Source: Accumulibacter sp. (GTDB taxonomy: Bacteria; Pseudomonadota; Gammaproteobacteria; Burkholderiales; Rhodocyclaceae). From it: DNA of 19,436 nt. A model generated the notes under the pieces. The model did no database searches and was not told the origin of the DNA. It was given only the letters and a program-made list of their open reading frames with translations. The translations under genes were made by a program, and so were the position numbers. The DNA lies in assembly GCA_031264825.1 (NCBI GenBank), contig JAISDL010000014.1, forward strand, positions 1 to 19,436. Reading direction: 5' to 3'. Below are positions 7,165 through 15,207 of the stretch, one piece after another. The first letter of the stretch is position 1. Each line of letters begins with the position of its first letter.

Positions 7165-7806
7165 ATGACTATCACGCCCTCCATTCTTTCCATCCAGACG
7201 CCGGGTCGCCGCGAGGGGACGTTTTTATGGTTCCTCGTCGCCGTGTCGCTCGCGTGCTCATTTTTCATCGCGCGCGACCGCCTGACCTGGGGCCTCGAAG
7301 TCTTTTGGGTCGCACTCGCCTTGCCCGGATTGGCGTACGCCCGAAACCGCTTCCCCCTGTCGCGCCTCGTGTGCTGGCTCCTGGCGATCCACGCGCTCGT
7401 GCTCATCCACGGCGGCGCGCATACCTACGCGGAAACGCCGCTGGGCTTTTATTTGCGGGACGCCCTCGACCTTGCGCGAAACCCCTGGGATCGCGTCGGC
7501 CATTTCTTTCAGGGCTTGGAGCCGGCAATCCTGTCGCGTGAAATCCTCCTGCGCTTTACCCCCGTAAAGCGCGGCAAACTATTGATTTACCTCGTTCTTT
7601 CGATCTGCCTGGGTTTTTCGGCGTCTTTTGAACTCTTCGAATGGGGCGCCGCGCTCGCCTTCGGCGAAGACGCCGAGGCTTTTCTCGCCGTGCAGGGCGA
7701 CGTCTGGGACACGCAATGGGATATGTTTCTCTGCCTCGTCGGCGCGTCGACGTCTTTACTTCTCTTCTCGCGCATGCACGACCGGCAGTTGGGTCTGCGG
7801 GAATGA
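7165..7806 (+). CDS. DUF2238 (YjdF-like) inner-membrane protein
   Basis: This 213-residue polytopic membrane protein belongs to the DUF2238/YjdF family, whose function is unknown. The family hallmarks are HGGAHTYAETPLGF (82-95), WDRVGHFFQGLEPAILSREILLR (108-130) and GDVWDTQWDMFLCLVGA (178-194). About six hydrophobic segments are visible (roughly 18-35, 44-58, 67-83, 139-163 and 185-201, with shorter ones between). The conserved His, Asp and Glu residues in the loops suggest a metal or lipid active site, but this is speculation. The length is normal for the family. The gene stands alone, converging on the YhcG-type nuclease with 34 nt between stops and no obvious terminator there. Confidence 0.85.
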   Translation: MTITPSILSIQTPGRREGTFLWFLVAVSLACSFFIARDRLTWGLEVFWVALALPGLAYARNRFPLSRLVCWLLAIHALVLIHGGAHTYAETPLGFYLRDALDLARNPWDRVGHFFQGLEPAILSREILLRFTPVKRGKLLIYLVLSICLGFSASFELFEWGAALAFGEDAEAFLAVQGDVWDTQWDMFLCLVGASTSLLLFSRMHDRQLGLRE

Positions 7807-7840
7807 TTCCTTTCCCAAACCGCCACCTTGGGCCACGCCT

Positions 7841-8947
7841 TCATTTCCCACCCTCCAACGCCTGCCGCTGTTCGTCCAGATAGCGTTGCAGAACTTCCGT
7901 CTGCGGTAGTTCCAGTTGGTATTTGGAAACAAACAGGCGGTTGTCCATACCCGCGAGCGCGTATTCGACCAGCGCATGGTTCTTGTCCGTACACAGCAGA
8001 ATGCCGATGGGCGGCTGGTCGCCTTCACCCATTTCGTGGGCGCGGTAATAACTGACGTAAGTGTTCAGTTGCCCCAGATGCTCATGGCTGAATGCGCCGA
8101 CCTTGATTTCCACCAGCACGTGGCATTTGAGCACGCGGTGGTAGAACACCAAATCCACAAAGAAATGCTCGTCGCCGATCAGGAGGCGCTTTTGCTTGGC
8201 CTCGAAGCAAAAGCCATGACCGAGTTCCAGCAGGAAATCACGCATCCGGTCGATCAAGGCGGCTTCCAAATCGGATTCCGGGAGAACTTCCCCGGGTTTC
8301 AGTCCAAGGAATTCAAAAATATATGGATCGCGGATTACATGGACCGGGTCGCTTTGAAACGCCGTCGCGTTCTCGGGTTTCGAGAGTTTGCCTGATCTTT
8401 TGGAAAAGCCGGATCGCTCAAAATAAAGGCTGGCAATCTGGCGTTTCAATTCGCGTACAGACCAGTTGCCCTTGATGCATTCCACTTCGTAGAAAGCGCG
8501 TTTCCACTCATCGGAGATTTCAAGCAACAGCTCGAAATGGCTGTACGAAAGCCGTTCCAGAAGCAATATCCCGGAAAGTGGCGACGGTGTCGCCACTTTT
8601 ATTGGATGTGCCGGATTGGTGGAAATGTCCAGAACGGAGAGCCGGTCTGAAAAAAGTGGCGGCAGCGTTGCCACTATTTGCGGATAGAACCTGTAAAAGT
8701 CCCGATAGCGGTACAGGCGGCTCTTGCTGCAATTTGAGACATTCTGCTCCGTCAGACGATGACCAAGTCTGCCAAACAGCGCGTCGCCATATGTGGCGCG
8801 GTCTTCCCCGCGCAACTCGAATTCGGCGATGTAGGCTCCGATCAGCCAGTTGCGCAGGGTCAGCGAAATATTGACTGCCTTGGTGGCCTGAACGCGCGTT
8901 TGCCGGTGAATATCGACAATGCCTTGTACCAGTTTTGCAAAATCCAT
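7841..8947 (-). CDS. YhcG/DUF1016 family PDDEXK nuclease
   Basis: This 368-residue protein matches the YhcG family: an N-terminal DUF1016_N helical domain (1-175, with NWLIGAYIAEFE and KSRLYRYRDFYRFYP), then a PDDEXK nuclease domain with IRDPYIFEFLGLKPGE (205-220), VDLVFYHR (264-271; D265), LVEIKVGAF (278-286; E280, K282) and GQLNTYV (292-298). Catalytic residues are intact and length is normal, so the enzyme should be functional. Members occur scattered among restriction-modification and defence loci; their natural target is not settled. Base composition is visibly lower in GC than in the flanking genes, a sign of transfer. The ATG at 8947 overlaps the TAA of a truncated upstream frame (TAATG), and GGGGAAA just before it can act as the ribosome site. 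Confidence 0.9.
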   Translation of the reverse strand: MDFAKLVQGIVDIHRQTRVQATKAVNISLTLRNWLIGAYIAEFELRGEDRATYGDALFGRLGHRLTEQNVSNCSKSRLYRYRDFYRFYPQIVATLPPLFSDRLSVLDISTNPAHPIKVATPSPLSGILLLERLSYSHFELLLEISDEWKRAFYEVECIKGNWSVRELKRQIASLYFERSGFSKRSGKLSKPENATAFQSDPVHVIRDPYIFEFLGLKPGEVLPESDLEAALIDRMRDFLLELGHGFCFEAKQKRLLIGDEHFFVDLVFYHRVLKCHVLVEIKVGAFSHEHLGQLNTYVSYYRAHEMGEGDQPPIGILLCTDKNHALVEYALAGMDNRLFVSKYQLELPQTEVLQRYLDEQRQALEGGK

Positions 8948-9102
8948 TATTTCCCCACATGAGCCTCATTCACCAAGGTCTCGACCTCTCCCAACAAGCG
9001 TATCACTTCCTGTTGTGTGACGTGGTCGTATGACTCGAACGCTCTTCCAGTAACAATACGGTATGAACCCTCACCGAATTTTGTACCACTTTGGACGGAT
9101 AG
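8947..9102 (-). pseudogene. C-terminal remnant of the operon partner upstream of the YhcG-type nuclease
   Basis: A minus-strand frame of 51 codons with no plausible start runs to a TAA that shares one base with the nuclease start codon. Its protein contains GEGSYRIVTGRAFESYDHV and then an acidic helix with EVIRLLGEVETLVNEA. The one-base TAATG coupling is typical of true operon pairs, so this looks like the end of a gene whose front has been lost. I do not recognise the family; a restriction-modification or other defence subunit would fit the context only. Reading upstream, the frame meets a TGA at 9103-9105. Confidence 0.5.
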
Positions 9103-9212
9103 TCAGTGGATTTCAGCGGATGTCACCGGGTCGATTGACAGGAAAATTCTTAACCGCATCAATCGCTTACATCTTTCTTTGGGTGTCGATGGATGGTCAT
9201 GGAAAGTTGAAA
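9081..9212. other. Non-coding junction between gene remnant and tRNA-Gly, possible IS end
   Basis: No gene is seen here. Near 9083 the sequence changes from the remnant frame to TGTACCACTTTGGACGG followed by GTCAGTGGATTTCAGCGG. TTTGGAC-type motifs occur at the ends of IS21-family elements, so this may be an insertion-sequence end left after a deletion. No transposase and no partner end are visible, so the reading is weak. Bases 9140-9212 hold nothing recognisable. Confidence 0.2.
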
Positions 9213-9286
9213 TGGAGCGGGCGATGGGAATCGAACCCACGGCACAAGCTTGGGAAGCTTGGGTATTACCATTATACGACGCCCGC
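9213..9286 (-). tRNA. tRNA-Gly (anticodon CCC)
   Basis: The minus strand folds as a complete tRNA. The acceptor GCGGGCG (9286-9280) pairs with CGCCCGC (9223-9217), followed by discriminator U and encoded CCA (9215-9213). The anticodon arm is CAAGC-TTCCCAA-GCTTG, giving anticodon CCC, which reads GGG. The T arm contains GGTTCGATTCC. The D loop has the AATGGTAATAC form usual for tRNA-Gly. A good promoter lies just upstream. The accessory patch with the nuclease begins at its 3' side. Confidence 0.96.
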
Positions 9287-9298
9287 TTTTTCGGCGTC

Positions 9299-9327
9299 AT
9301 TCTAAGCGCTCCGCGCGGATAGTTCAA
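9299..9327 (-). promoter_or_regulatory. Sigma-70 promoter of tRNA-Gly
   Basis: On the minus strand, TTGAAC (9327-9322) and TAGAAT (9304-9299) are separated by exactly 17 nt, each four or five of six to consensus. The predicted start is near 9292, six nt before the mature tRNA. GACGCC after the -10 is a GC-rich discriminator, as in stringently controlled stable-RNA promoters. Confidence 0.75.
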
Positions 9328-9434
9328 CTGATTCCATTTCCAGTTCATCCCTGCCTTTGTCGACTCGCCTTGCCGTACTGCTAGTACTGTCTTCGGCTCG
9401 TCTTCTCGGCATGAACGAACTGGAAAAGGAATGA
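9328..9434. repeat. Palindromic dispersed element, copy A (shares 46 nt with 18221-18266)
   Basis: Bases 9328-9373 are the reverse complement of 18221-18266 at 42 of 46 positions. In this copy the ATTCCATTTCCAGTTCAT arm (9331-9348) recurs inverted at 9411-9432 with a 4-nt insertion and one mismatch. The two halves meet at GTAC-TGCTA-GTAC (9375-9387), so the whole could fold as one long imperfect hairpin between tRNA-Gly and hrpA. No ORF is present. It looks like a REP-like or MITE-like element. Confidence 0.6.
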
Positions 9435-9508
9435 AAAGCCGCGGCGCGCCGCCATCTCGCGCGTTGCTGTCGGTGAAACTTCGTTTCGCGCCCGACGGAA
9501 AGTCACGT

Positions 9509-9514
9509 TATCAT
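9509..9514 (+). promoter_or_regulatory. hrpA: Candidate -10 box for hrpA
   Basis: TATCAT lies 26 nt before the hrpA ATG at 9541. No convincing -35 is found at normal spacing, so this is weak. The rest of 9435-9540 shows nothing else. Confidence 0.25.
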
Positions 9515-9540
9515 CGCAGTCCTTGAAATCCGGGTATTCG

Positions 9541-12500
9541 ATGACTTCTTTTTCCGATTGTCTGGTGGTCGACCGGCGCCGTTTGCGCGCGCTTTCCCGT
9601 GACCGCCGCCGTCTGTACGGCGCGCGCCGGGACGCCGCCGACGCTGAATATGAGGCGCTGCTCGCGCGTTCGCGCGCGGCGGTTGCCGCGCGGCGCGAGA
9701 ATCTGCCGCGTCCGAAGTTCTCCGATGACCTGCCGGTCTGTGCGCGGCGCTTCGAGATCGCCGAGGCGATTTTGAAAAACCGCGTCGTCGTCGTCTGCGG
9801 CGAGACGGGTTCGGGCAAGACGACGCAACTGCCGAAAATCTGCCTCGAACTTGGGCGCGGGACGACGGGGCTGATCGGACACACGCAGCCGCGCCGCATC
9901 GCCGCGCGCGCGACGGCTTCTCGCATCGCGCGGGAACTCGAAAGCGAGTTGGGGCGCCTCGTCGGGTACAAGATCCGCTTTTCCGAGCGCGTCTCGCCGC
10001 AGTCCTACGTCAAGCTGATGACGGACGGGATCGCGCTCGCGGAAATCCACAGCGACCCGTATTTGCTTCAATACGATACCATCATCATCGACGAGGCGCA
10101 CGAACGCAGCCTGAACGTCGATTTTCTCCTGGGTTATCTGAAGCGCCTCTTGCCGAAGCGTCCCGACCTGCGTGTGATCGTCACGTCGGCGACGCTCGAC
10201 GCGAAACGTTTTGCCGCCTACTTCGCGTTCGACGGGAAAGAAGCGCCGGTGATCGAAGTCTCCGGGCGAATGTTTCCCGTCGAACTCCGCTATCGTCCGA
10301 TGCTCGAAGAGAAAAACGAGACCGAAACGGCGGGTTTCCGCGAGCGAACCGATCTTTGCGACGCTGTTGCCGAGGCGTGCGACGAACTCGCGCGGACAGG
10401 ACCCGGCGACATCCTCGTCTTTCTCCCCGGAGAGCGTGAAATCCGCGAAACGGCCGACGCGCTGCGCGGTCGTATGCTGGGCAGCGTCGGCGGCCCCGTC
10501 GAACTCCTGCCGCTCTTCGCGCGGCTTCCGGCGGCGGAGCAGTCGCGCATTTTCGAGCCGCACACCCGGCGCCGCATCGTTCTTGCGACCAACGTCGCCG
10601 AAACCTCGCTGACCGTCCCGGGAATCCGTTACGTCGTCGATTCGGGGCTGGCGCGGATCAAGCGCTATTCGTATCGAAACAAGATCGAGCAACTCCGCGT
10701 CGAAAAAATCTCGCGCGCGTCGGCCAACCAGCGCGCCGGACGGTGCGGGCGCGTCGAGGCCGGCGTTTGCATCCGTTTGTACGACGAGGACGATTACGCG
10801 CAGCGTCCCGAATTCACCGACCCGGAGATTTTGCGTTCTTCGCTCGCCGGCGTCATACTTCGGATGAACGCGCTCGACCTGGGCAGCGTCGAGTCCTTCC
10901 CCTTCGTCGAAGCGCCGCCACCGAAAGCCGTCCGCGACGCTTATCAACTCCTGCGGGAACTCGGCGCGGTGACCGACGCGGACGTTTTGACGCCGACGGG
11001 GCGCGAACTCGCGCGGATGCCGCTCGACCCGCGCATCGCGCGGATGATCGTCGCGGCGCGCGCCGAAGGCTGCGTCGAGGAAGTTCTCGTCGTCGCCGCG
11101 GCGCTCTCGGTTCAGGATGTGCGCGACCGTCCACTCGAGAAGGCGGGCGCAGCGGACGCGGCGCACAAGAAGTTCGCCGACGAGAAGTCGGAGTTTCTTT
11201 TCTGGTTGAGGCTCTGGAAATGGTACGGGGACGAAATCGAATCCGGGAAATCGCGGCGCCGGTTGGAAGAAGCCTGCCGCGCCAATTTCCTCTCGCCGGC
11301 ACGGATGCGCGAGTGGCGCGATATTCACGGGCAGATCACCGCGCTGCTCGCGGAACAGGGAGCGATCGCGGAGCGCGGGGGCGACGCTCACCAAGCGCCC
11401 GCGCGCTTTGACGCGATTCACCGCGCACTTTTAGCCGGACTGCTCGGCAATATCGGCTGCAAACTCGAAGAAGCGTCAAAAAGCGCGCCCGCGAAAGCGT
11501 CCTACCTCGGCGCGCGCGGCATCCGTTTCATGATTCACCCCGGATCGACGCTCGATAAAAAAGCGGGAAAATGGATCGTCGCCGCCGAAATCGCAGAGAC
11601 CTCGCGCCTGTTCGCGCGTTGCGTCGCGCGGATCGAACCCGAATGGATCGAAGAAGTCGGCGCGCACCTCGTCAAGAAAAGCTATTTCGACCCGCATTGG
11701 GAAAAAAAGGCGATGCGCGCGATCGTTTTCGAACGTTCGACGCTTTACGGGCTCGTCGTCAATCCGGCAAAGCGCGTGGCTTACGACCCGATCGACTTGA
11801 AAGACGCGCGCGAACTCTTCATACGGCAGGGACTCGTCGGCGGCGAAATCACCGAAGACTTCGCGCGGCGGTGGGCGTTTTATACGCACAACCAGCGGCT
11901 GATCCTCGAAATCGAGATGCTCGAACACAAGTCCCGCCGCCCCGACGTCCTCGTCGACGACGAACTCATTTACGCATTTTACGACAATATCATTCCCGCG
12001 GACATTGCGAACGGTGCGGATTTCGACGTGTGGCGCCGCAAGGCCGAACGCGAGGCGCCGCAATGCCTTTTCCTCGCGCGCGAAGACCTGATGCGCCACG
12101 AGGCGGCGGGAGTTACGACCGAGGCGTTTCCGCATACGCTGAATTCGGGCGGCGTCGATTTCGCGCTTTCCTACCATTTCGAGCCGGGGTCGCCGAAAGA
12201 CGGCGTGACGCTCACGGTGTCGCTTTCCGACCTCAACCGGGTTCCGGAACGGCGTTGCGAATGGCTCGTTCCGGGTCTGCTCAAGGAAAAAGTGACGCAA
12301 CTCGTCAAGACCCTGCCCCAGAAAATACGCTCGAAACTCGTTCCGATCCCGGATTTTGCCGTCGAGTTCGTCGAGGCGCACGCGTCGTCGGCCGATGACG
12401 ATTCGGCGCCGCCGCTGATTCCGGCGCTCATCCGCTTCATCCTTCAAACGCGCGGCCTCAACGCGCGCGGGTGGAACATCACCGCCGACGCTTTTCGACC

Positions 12501-13500
12501 CGAAGCCTTGCCCGCACACCTCTTTTTCAATTTTCGCTTGGTCGACGAACACGGGCGGCAGCTACAGACGCAACGGAATCTCGCCGACTTGCGCGACGAA
12601 TGGGGAGAAGAAGCGCGGCAAGCGTTTTCCATTCAGCATACCCCGACGGTCGAGCATTCCGGGATGACCGACTGGTCTTTCGGCGCGCTGCCCGAGTCGA
12701 TGGAACTTGAACCGGAGCGCGCGCGCGTTTATCCGGCGCTTTCCGACGACGGCGACTCGGTCTCGCTCCACGTTTTCGACACGCGCGAGGAGGCGCGTGC
12801 AGAAAACGCGAAGGGACTCGCGCGTCTATTCAAGTTGCACTTCAAAGAACAGATCAGGTATTTCGAAAAGAATCTGCCCGACGCGACGCGCCTCGGCGCG
12901 GCCTTCATGGCGCTGGGGACGCTTTCGGACTTGAGCGGGCAAATAACCGAGGTCGCGCTTTGCCGCGCGTGCATGGCCGAACCCTGGCCGAGCGACGAAA
13001 ACGCCTTCCGCCAACGTTGCGCCGAGGCGAAGCCGCGCGTCGGCCTGCTGATGCGCGAAGTGGCACAACTCGTCGCTACGGTGCTCGGAGAATGGCAGGC
13101 GATCCGGAAAAAGTTGCCCGCGTTCAAGGCGCACGTCGCGGCGGTGCGCGACATCGAAAAACAGCTCGACCGCCTGTTCGGGAAACGCTTCATCGTCGAG
13201 ACGCCTTTCGAGCGCTTGCAACACTTCCCGCGGTATTTGAAAGCCGTCGCGCTGCGGCTCGACAAACTCAAGGTCGACCCTTCGCGCGACGCGCGCAGGA
13301 TGGCCGAACTCGCGCCGCTCTTGGCCGACTACGAACGCCGTGCCGCCGCGCGCGCGCGGCGCGGCGAAGCCGACCCGGGAGTTGCGCAATTCCGCTGGTT
13401 GCTCGAAGAATTGCGCGTGCATCTCTTCGCGCAGGAACTCAAAACGCCGGTCCCCGTCTCGGTGAAACGCTTGAGTGATCAGGTATCAGGAATCAGATGA
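9541..13500 (+). CDS. hrpA: ATP-dependent RNA helicase HrpA (DEAH box)
   Basis: HrpA is a large DEAH-box RNA helicase; in E. coli it acts in mRNA processing and in resolving stalled ribosomes. The product is 1319 residues (E. coli HrpA is 1300). Helicase motifs appear in order: I GETGSGKTTQLPK (87-99), Ia TQPRRIAA (115-122), II DEAH (184-187), III SAT (216-218), V TNVAETSLTVPGIRYVVDSG (about 351-370) and VI QRAGRCGR (397-404). HA2 and OB-fold regions and the long DUF3418 C-terminal half (GGVDFALSYHFEPGSPKDGV and onward) follow. The frame could start at a TTG at 9523, but the ATG at 9541 is preferred; no strong Shine-Dalgarno is seen. The last residues (SDQVSGIR) and the stop are encoded by a repeat element. 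Confidence 0.95.
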   Translation: MTSFSDCLVVDRRRLRALSRDRRRLYGARRDAADAEYEALLARSRAAVAARRENLPRPKFSDDLPVCARRFEIAEAILKNRVVVVCGETGSGKTTQLPKICLELGRGTTGLIGHTQPRRIAARATASRIARELESELGRLVGYKIRFSERVSPQSYVKLMTDGIALAEIHSDPYLLQYDTIIIDEAHERSLNVDFLLGYLKRLLPKRPDLRVIVTSATLDAKRFAAYFAFDGKEAPVIEVSGRMFPVELRYRPMLEEKNETETAGFRERTDLCDAVAEACDELARTGPGDILVFLPGEREIRETADALRGRMLGSVGGPVELLPLFARLPAAEQSRIFEPHTRRRIVLATNVAETSLTVPGIRYVVDSGLARIKRYSYRNKIEQLRVEKISRASANQRAGRCGRVEAGVCIRLYDEDDYAQRPEFTDPEILRSSLAGVILRMNALDLGSVESFPFVEAPPPKAVRDAYQLLRELGAVTDADVLTPTGRELARMPLDPRIARMIVAARAEGCVEEVLVVAAALSVQDVRDRPLEKAGAADAAHKKFADEKSEFLFWLRLWKWYGDEIESGKSRRRLEEACRANFLSPARMREWRDIHGQITALLAEQGAIAERGGDAHQAPARFDAIHRALLAGLLGNIGCKLEEASKSAPAKASYLGARGIRFMIHPGSTLDKKAGKWIVAAEIAETSRLFARCVARIEPEWIEEVGAHLVKKSYFDPHWEKKAMRAIVFERSTLYGLVVNPAKRVAYDPIDLKDARELFIRQGLVGGEITEDFARRWAFYTHNQRLILEIEMLEHKSRRPDVLVDDELIYAFYDNIIPADIANGADFDVWRRKAEREAPQCLFLAREDLMRHEAAGVTTEAFPHTLNSGGVDFALSYHFEPGSPKDGVTLTVSLSDLNRVPERRCEWLVPGLLKEKVTQLVKTLPQKIRSKLVPIPDFAVEFVEAHASSADDDSAPPLIPALIRFILQTRGLNARGWNITADAFRPEALPAHLFFNFRLVDEHGRQLQTQRNLADLRDEWGEEARQAFSIQHTPTVEHSGMTDWSFGALPESMELEPERARVYPALSDDGDSVSLHVFDTREEARAENAKGLARLFKLHFKEQIRYFEKNLPDATRLGAAFMALGTLSDLSGQITEVALCRACMAEPWPSDENAFRQRCAEAKPRVGLLMREVAQLVATVLGEWQAIRKKLPAFKAHVAAVRDIEKQLDRLFGKRFIVETPFERLQHFPRYLKAVALRLDKLKVDPSRDARRMAELAPLLADYERRAAARARRGEADPGVAQFRWLLEELRVHLFAQELKTPVPVSVKRLSDQVSGIR

Positions 13501-13604
13501 CAGGGATCAGATCAGTGACCGGCGGCTTCGCCGCCGTGGAAGAGCTTTGAAACACCGATCGGTTTTTATCTGATCCCTGATTCCTGATCCCTGACATCTG
13601 ATAG
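13476..13604. repeat. ATCAGG word-repeat inverted element overlapping the hrpA stop
   Basis: The left arm (13476-13516) is built of degenerate (G)ATCAGG words and contains the hrpA TGA. The right arm (13568-13604) holds the inverted form, CTGATCC/CCTGATT words. CAGGGATCAGAT (13501-13512) pairs perfectly with ATCTGATCCCTG (13568-13579). The interior holds a strong GC hairpin, CGGCGGC-TTC-GCCGCCG (13520-13536), and a short palindrome ACCGATCGGT followed by T residues (13555-13567). It may terminate or stabilise hrpA mRNA. Confidence 0.75.
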
Positions 13605-13629
13605 TGAATTATCGGATAATGCGGGAATG

Positions 13630-13653
13630 CCCGGACGCCTTCGGCGCCTCGGG
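13630..13653. repeat. GC-rich TTC-loop hairpin before the EI24 gene
   Basis: CCCGG-A-CGCC (13630-13639) faces GGCG-CC-TCGGG (13643-13653) around a TTC loop, with one small internal loop and one G-T pair. No T run follows. Its loop matches that of the hairpin at 13520-13536. The remaining 13654-13708 contains no clear ribosome site or promoter. Confidence 0.5.
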
Positions 13654-13708
13654 AACGAGTCCGCGCGAAAAGCGGCGCGGCGGTGAATCTGTGACGTATT
13701 CTTGAATT

Positions 13709-14446
13709 ATGGACGACATACTACGGGCGGTCGAGCGCAGTCTGGCTTCGCTGAAACACGGCAAGGTCTGGTTTTTCATTTGCCTTCCGGCGATTTTGGC
13801 CGCTCTCATCATGACGATACTCGTCATCTTCGTCTTGGGTTTTTTGATCGCCAAGCTGCTCGATTATCCGCCGATGACCTGGCTCAACGCGTGGGGCGCG
13901 TTCGGCGCCGCCAAAATCCTGGCGACCTTGGGCGGGTGGGTGCTCATCGTTTCGGCGTCGTGCCTGCTGGCCGTGTTTTTGACGGCCGATCTCACCTTGC
14001 CGCTGATGCTCAACTTCCTGTCGTCGTCGGATTATCCGGACCTCGCGCGCCGAGGGCGCGACAGTACGGTCGCTTCGATATGGAACGGCGTTTCGGGAAC
14101 CTTCCTCTTCGTTCTCGGCTGGATCGTGACGCTCCCTTTGTGGCTGATTCCGGGATTTTCGGTTATCCTGCCTTTTTTCTGGATGGCCTGGCTGATGCGG
14201 CGTACGTTTTCCCACGACATCCTGATGGTGTTCGCGGCGCCCGACGAATGGCGCGCGGTACGGGAACGCTATTCGACGTCGCTGTTCGTGATCGGGTGCA
14301 TGATGTCGGCCTTGACGCTGGCGCCCTTCGTCGGTCTTTTGGCGCCGTCGCTCACGGCGCTGGCTTACAGTCATTTTTGTCTTGACGGTTTGCGCCGGAT
14401 CCGTGAAGAGGCCGCCGCAAGCATCGAGGGAAAGGATATCGAATGA
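13709..14446 (+). CDS. EI24 domain (CysZ-like) inner-membrane protein
   Basis: This 245-residue protein looks like the EI24/CysZ-type membrane family. Hydrophobic segments lie at about 20-50, 66-100, 124-165 and 190-215, and the N-terminal LRAVERSLASLKHGKVWFF suits the amphipathic lead of this family. The segment LPFFWMAWLMRRTFSHDIL (155-173) and the preceding TLPLWLIPGFSVILP are typical. CysZ is a sulfate transporter, but most betaproteobacterial EI24 proteins have no proven role. The ATG at 13709 has no good Shine-Dalgarno. The stop overlaps the next gene start (ATGA), so the two are translationally coupled, a pairing I associate with betaproteobacteria. Confidence 0.75.
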   Translation: MDDILRAVERSLASLKHGKVWFFICLPAILAALIMTILVIFVLGFLIAKLLDYPPMTWLNAWGAFGAAKILATLGGWVLIVSASCLLAVFLTADLTLPLMLNFLSSSDYPDLARRGRDSTVASIWNGVSGTFLFVLGWIVTLPLWLIPGFSVILPFFWMAWLMRRTFSHDILMVFAAPDEWRAVRERYSTSLFVIGCMMSALTLAPFVGLLAPSLTALAYSHFCLDGLRRIREEAAASIEGKDIE

Positions 14447-15198
14447 AGTTTGGTGCCTTGATCATCGGAGATGAAATCATTTCCGGAAAGCGCGACGACG
14501 CGCACTTCAAAAAACTGACGCAGTTACTGGCCGCGCGGGGTTTACGCCTTTCGTGGGCGCGCTATATGGGCGACGACCGCTCCGGGATCGCCGGGATATT
14601 GAAAAACAGCTTTTCTTCGGGACACGCGGTGTTTTGTTTCGGCGGAATCGGCAACACGCCGGACGACCATACGCGGCAGGCGGCGGCGGAAGCGCTCGGC
14701 GTCGACCTCGTCCTGCATCCCGACGCCGAGCGTGAGATTCGCGCGCGCTTCGGCGGGGAGACCAGCGAAAAGCGCCTGTCGCTCGGCGTTTTTCCGCGCG
14801 GCGTCAACATCGTTCCCAACCCCTTCAACCGGATTCCGGGGTTTTACGTTCACGATCATTACTTCGTTCCGGGCTTCCCGCAGATGGCGCACCCGATGGT
14901 CGAGTGGGCGCTCGACCACTTTTACGCGCGTTTTTTCAACCAGAATCCGATGGTCGATAAAGCCCTTCTCCTGACCGGAGCCGACGCGTACGAAAGCGCC
15001 CTCCTGGACCTGATGGAGCATATCGTCGCGGAATACCCGGACCTGCGGCTCTACAGCCTGCCTTCGCTCGACGCGAACGGAGACCGCAAACACCTCGAAC
15101 TCGGCGTCGAAGGCGCGGACTCGCGCGTCGACCAAGCGATGGACGAAATTCGCCGCGCCGTCGAGGAGCGCGGGATCGGCTGGTCCTGGCGCGACTGA
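14443..15198 (+). CDS. CinA-like MoaB/Mog-domain protein (competence/damage-inducible protein A family)
   Basis: The 251-residue product has the MoaB/Mog molybdopterin-binding fold as used in CinA-type proteins: GDEIISGKRDDAHF (9-22), a GGIGNTPDDHT loop (67-77) matching the GG-G-T-DD-T signature, and PGFPQMAHPM (143-152). It lacks the C-terminal CinA nicotinamide-nucleotide amidase domain. Such stand-alone proteins are annotated as competence/damage-inducible protein A or molybdopterin-binding protein; a nucleotide-pyrophosphatase role is possible but unproven. AAAGGA six nt before the ATG is the ribosome site, and the start overlaps the EI24 stop by four bases. It converges on lptA with nine nt between stops. 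Confidence 0.85.
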   Translation: MKFGALIIGDEIISGKRDDAHFKKLTQLLAARGLRLSWARYMGDDRSGIAGILKNSFSSGHAVFCFGGIGNTPDDHTRQAAAEALGVDLVLHPDAEREIRARFGGETSEKRLSLGVFPRGVNIVPNPFNRIPGFYVHDHYFVPGFPQMAHPMVEWALDHFYARFFNQNPMVDKALLLTGADAYESALLDLMEHIVAEYPDLRLYSLPSLDANGDRKHLELGVEGADSRVDQAMDEIRRAVEERGIGWSWRD

Positions 15199-15207
15199 TC
15201 TACTCTT

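Noticed and set aside
7807..7860. Search for a copy of the tRNA-Gly 3' end as an island attachment site
   Set aside because: No matching segment is visible at the far end of the accessory patch within the window.
8520..8969. 149-codon minus-strand frame overlapping the start of the YhcG-type nuclease
   Set aside because: It lies in another frame inside the nuclease gene and has no family resemblance.
9017..9322. Plus-strand frames across the tRNA-Gly with ESNPRH-type peptides
   Set aside because: This is the well-known artefact of translating the antisense of a tRNA gene.
9511..11421. 636-codon minus-strand frame opposite hrpA
   Set aside because: A shadow frame caused by high GC; Arg/Asp/Val-rich with no domains, fully inside a certain helicase gene.
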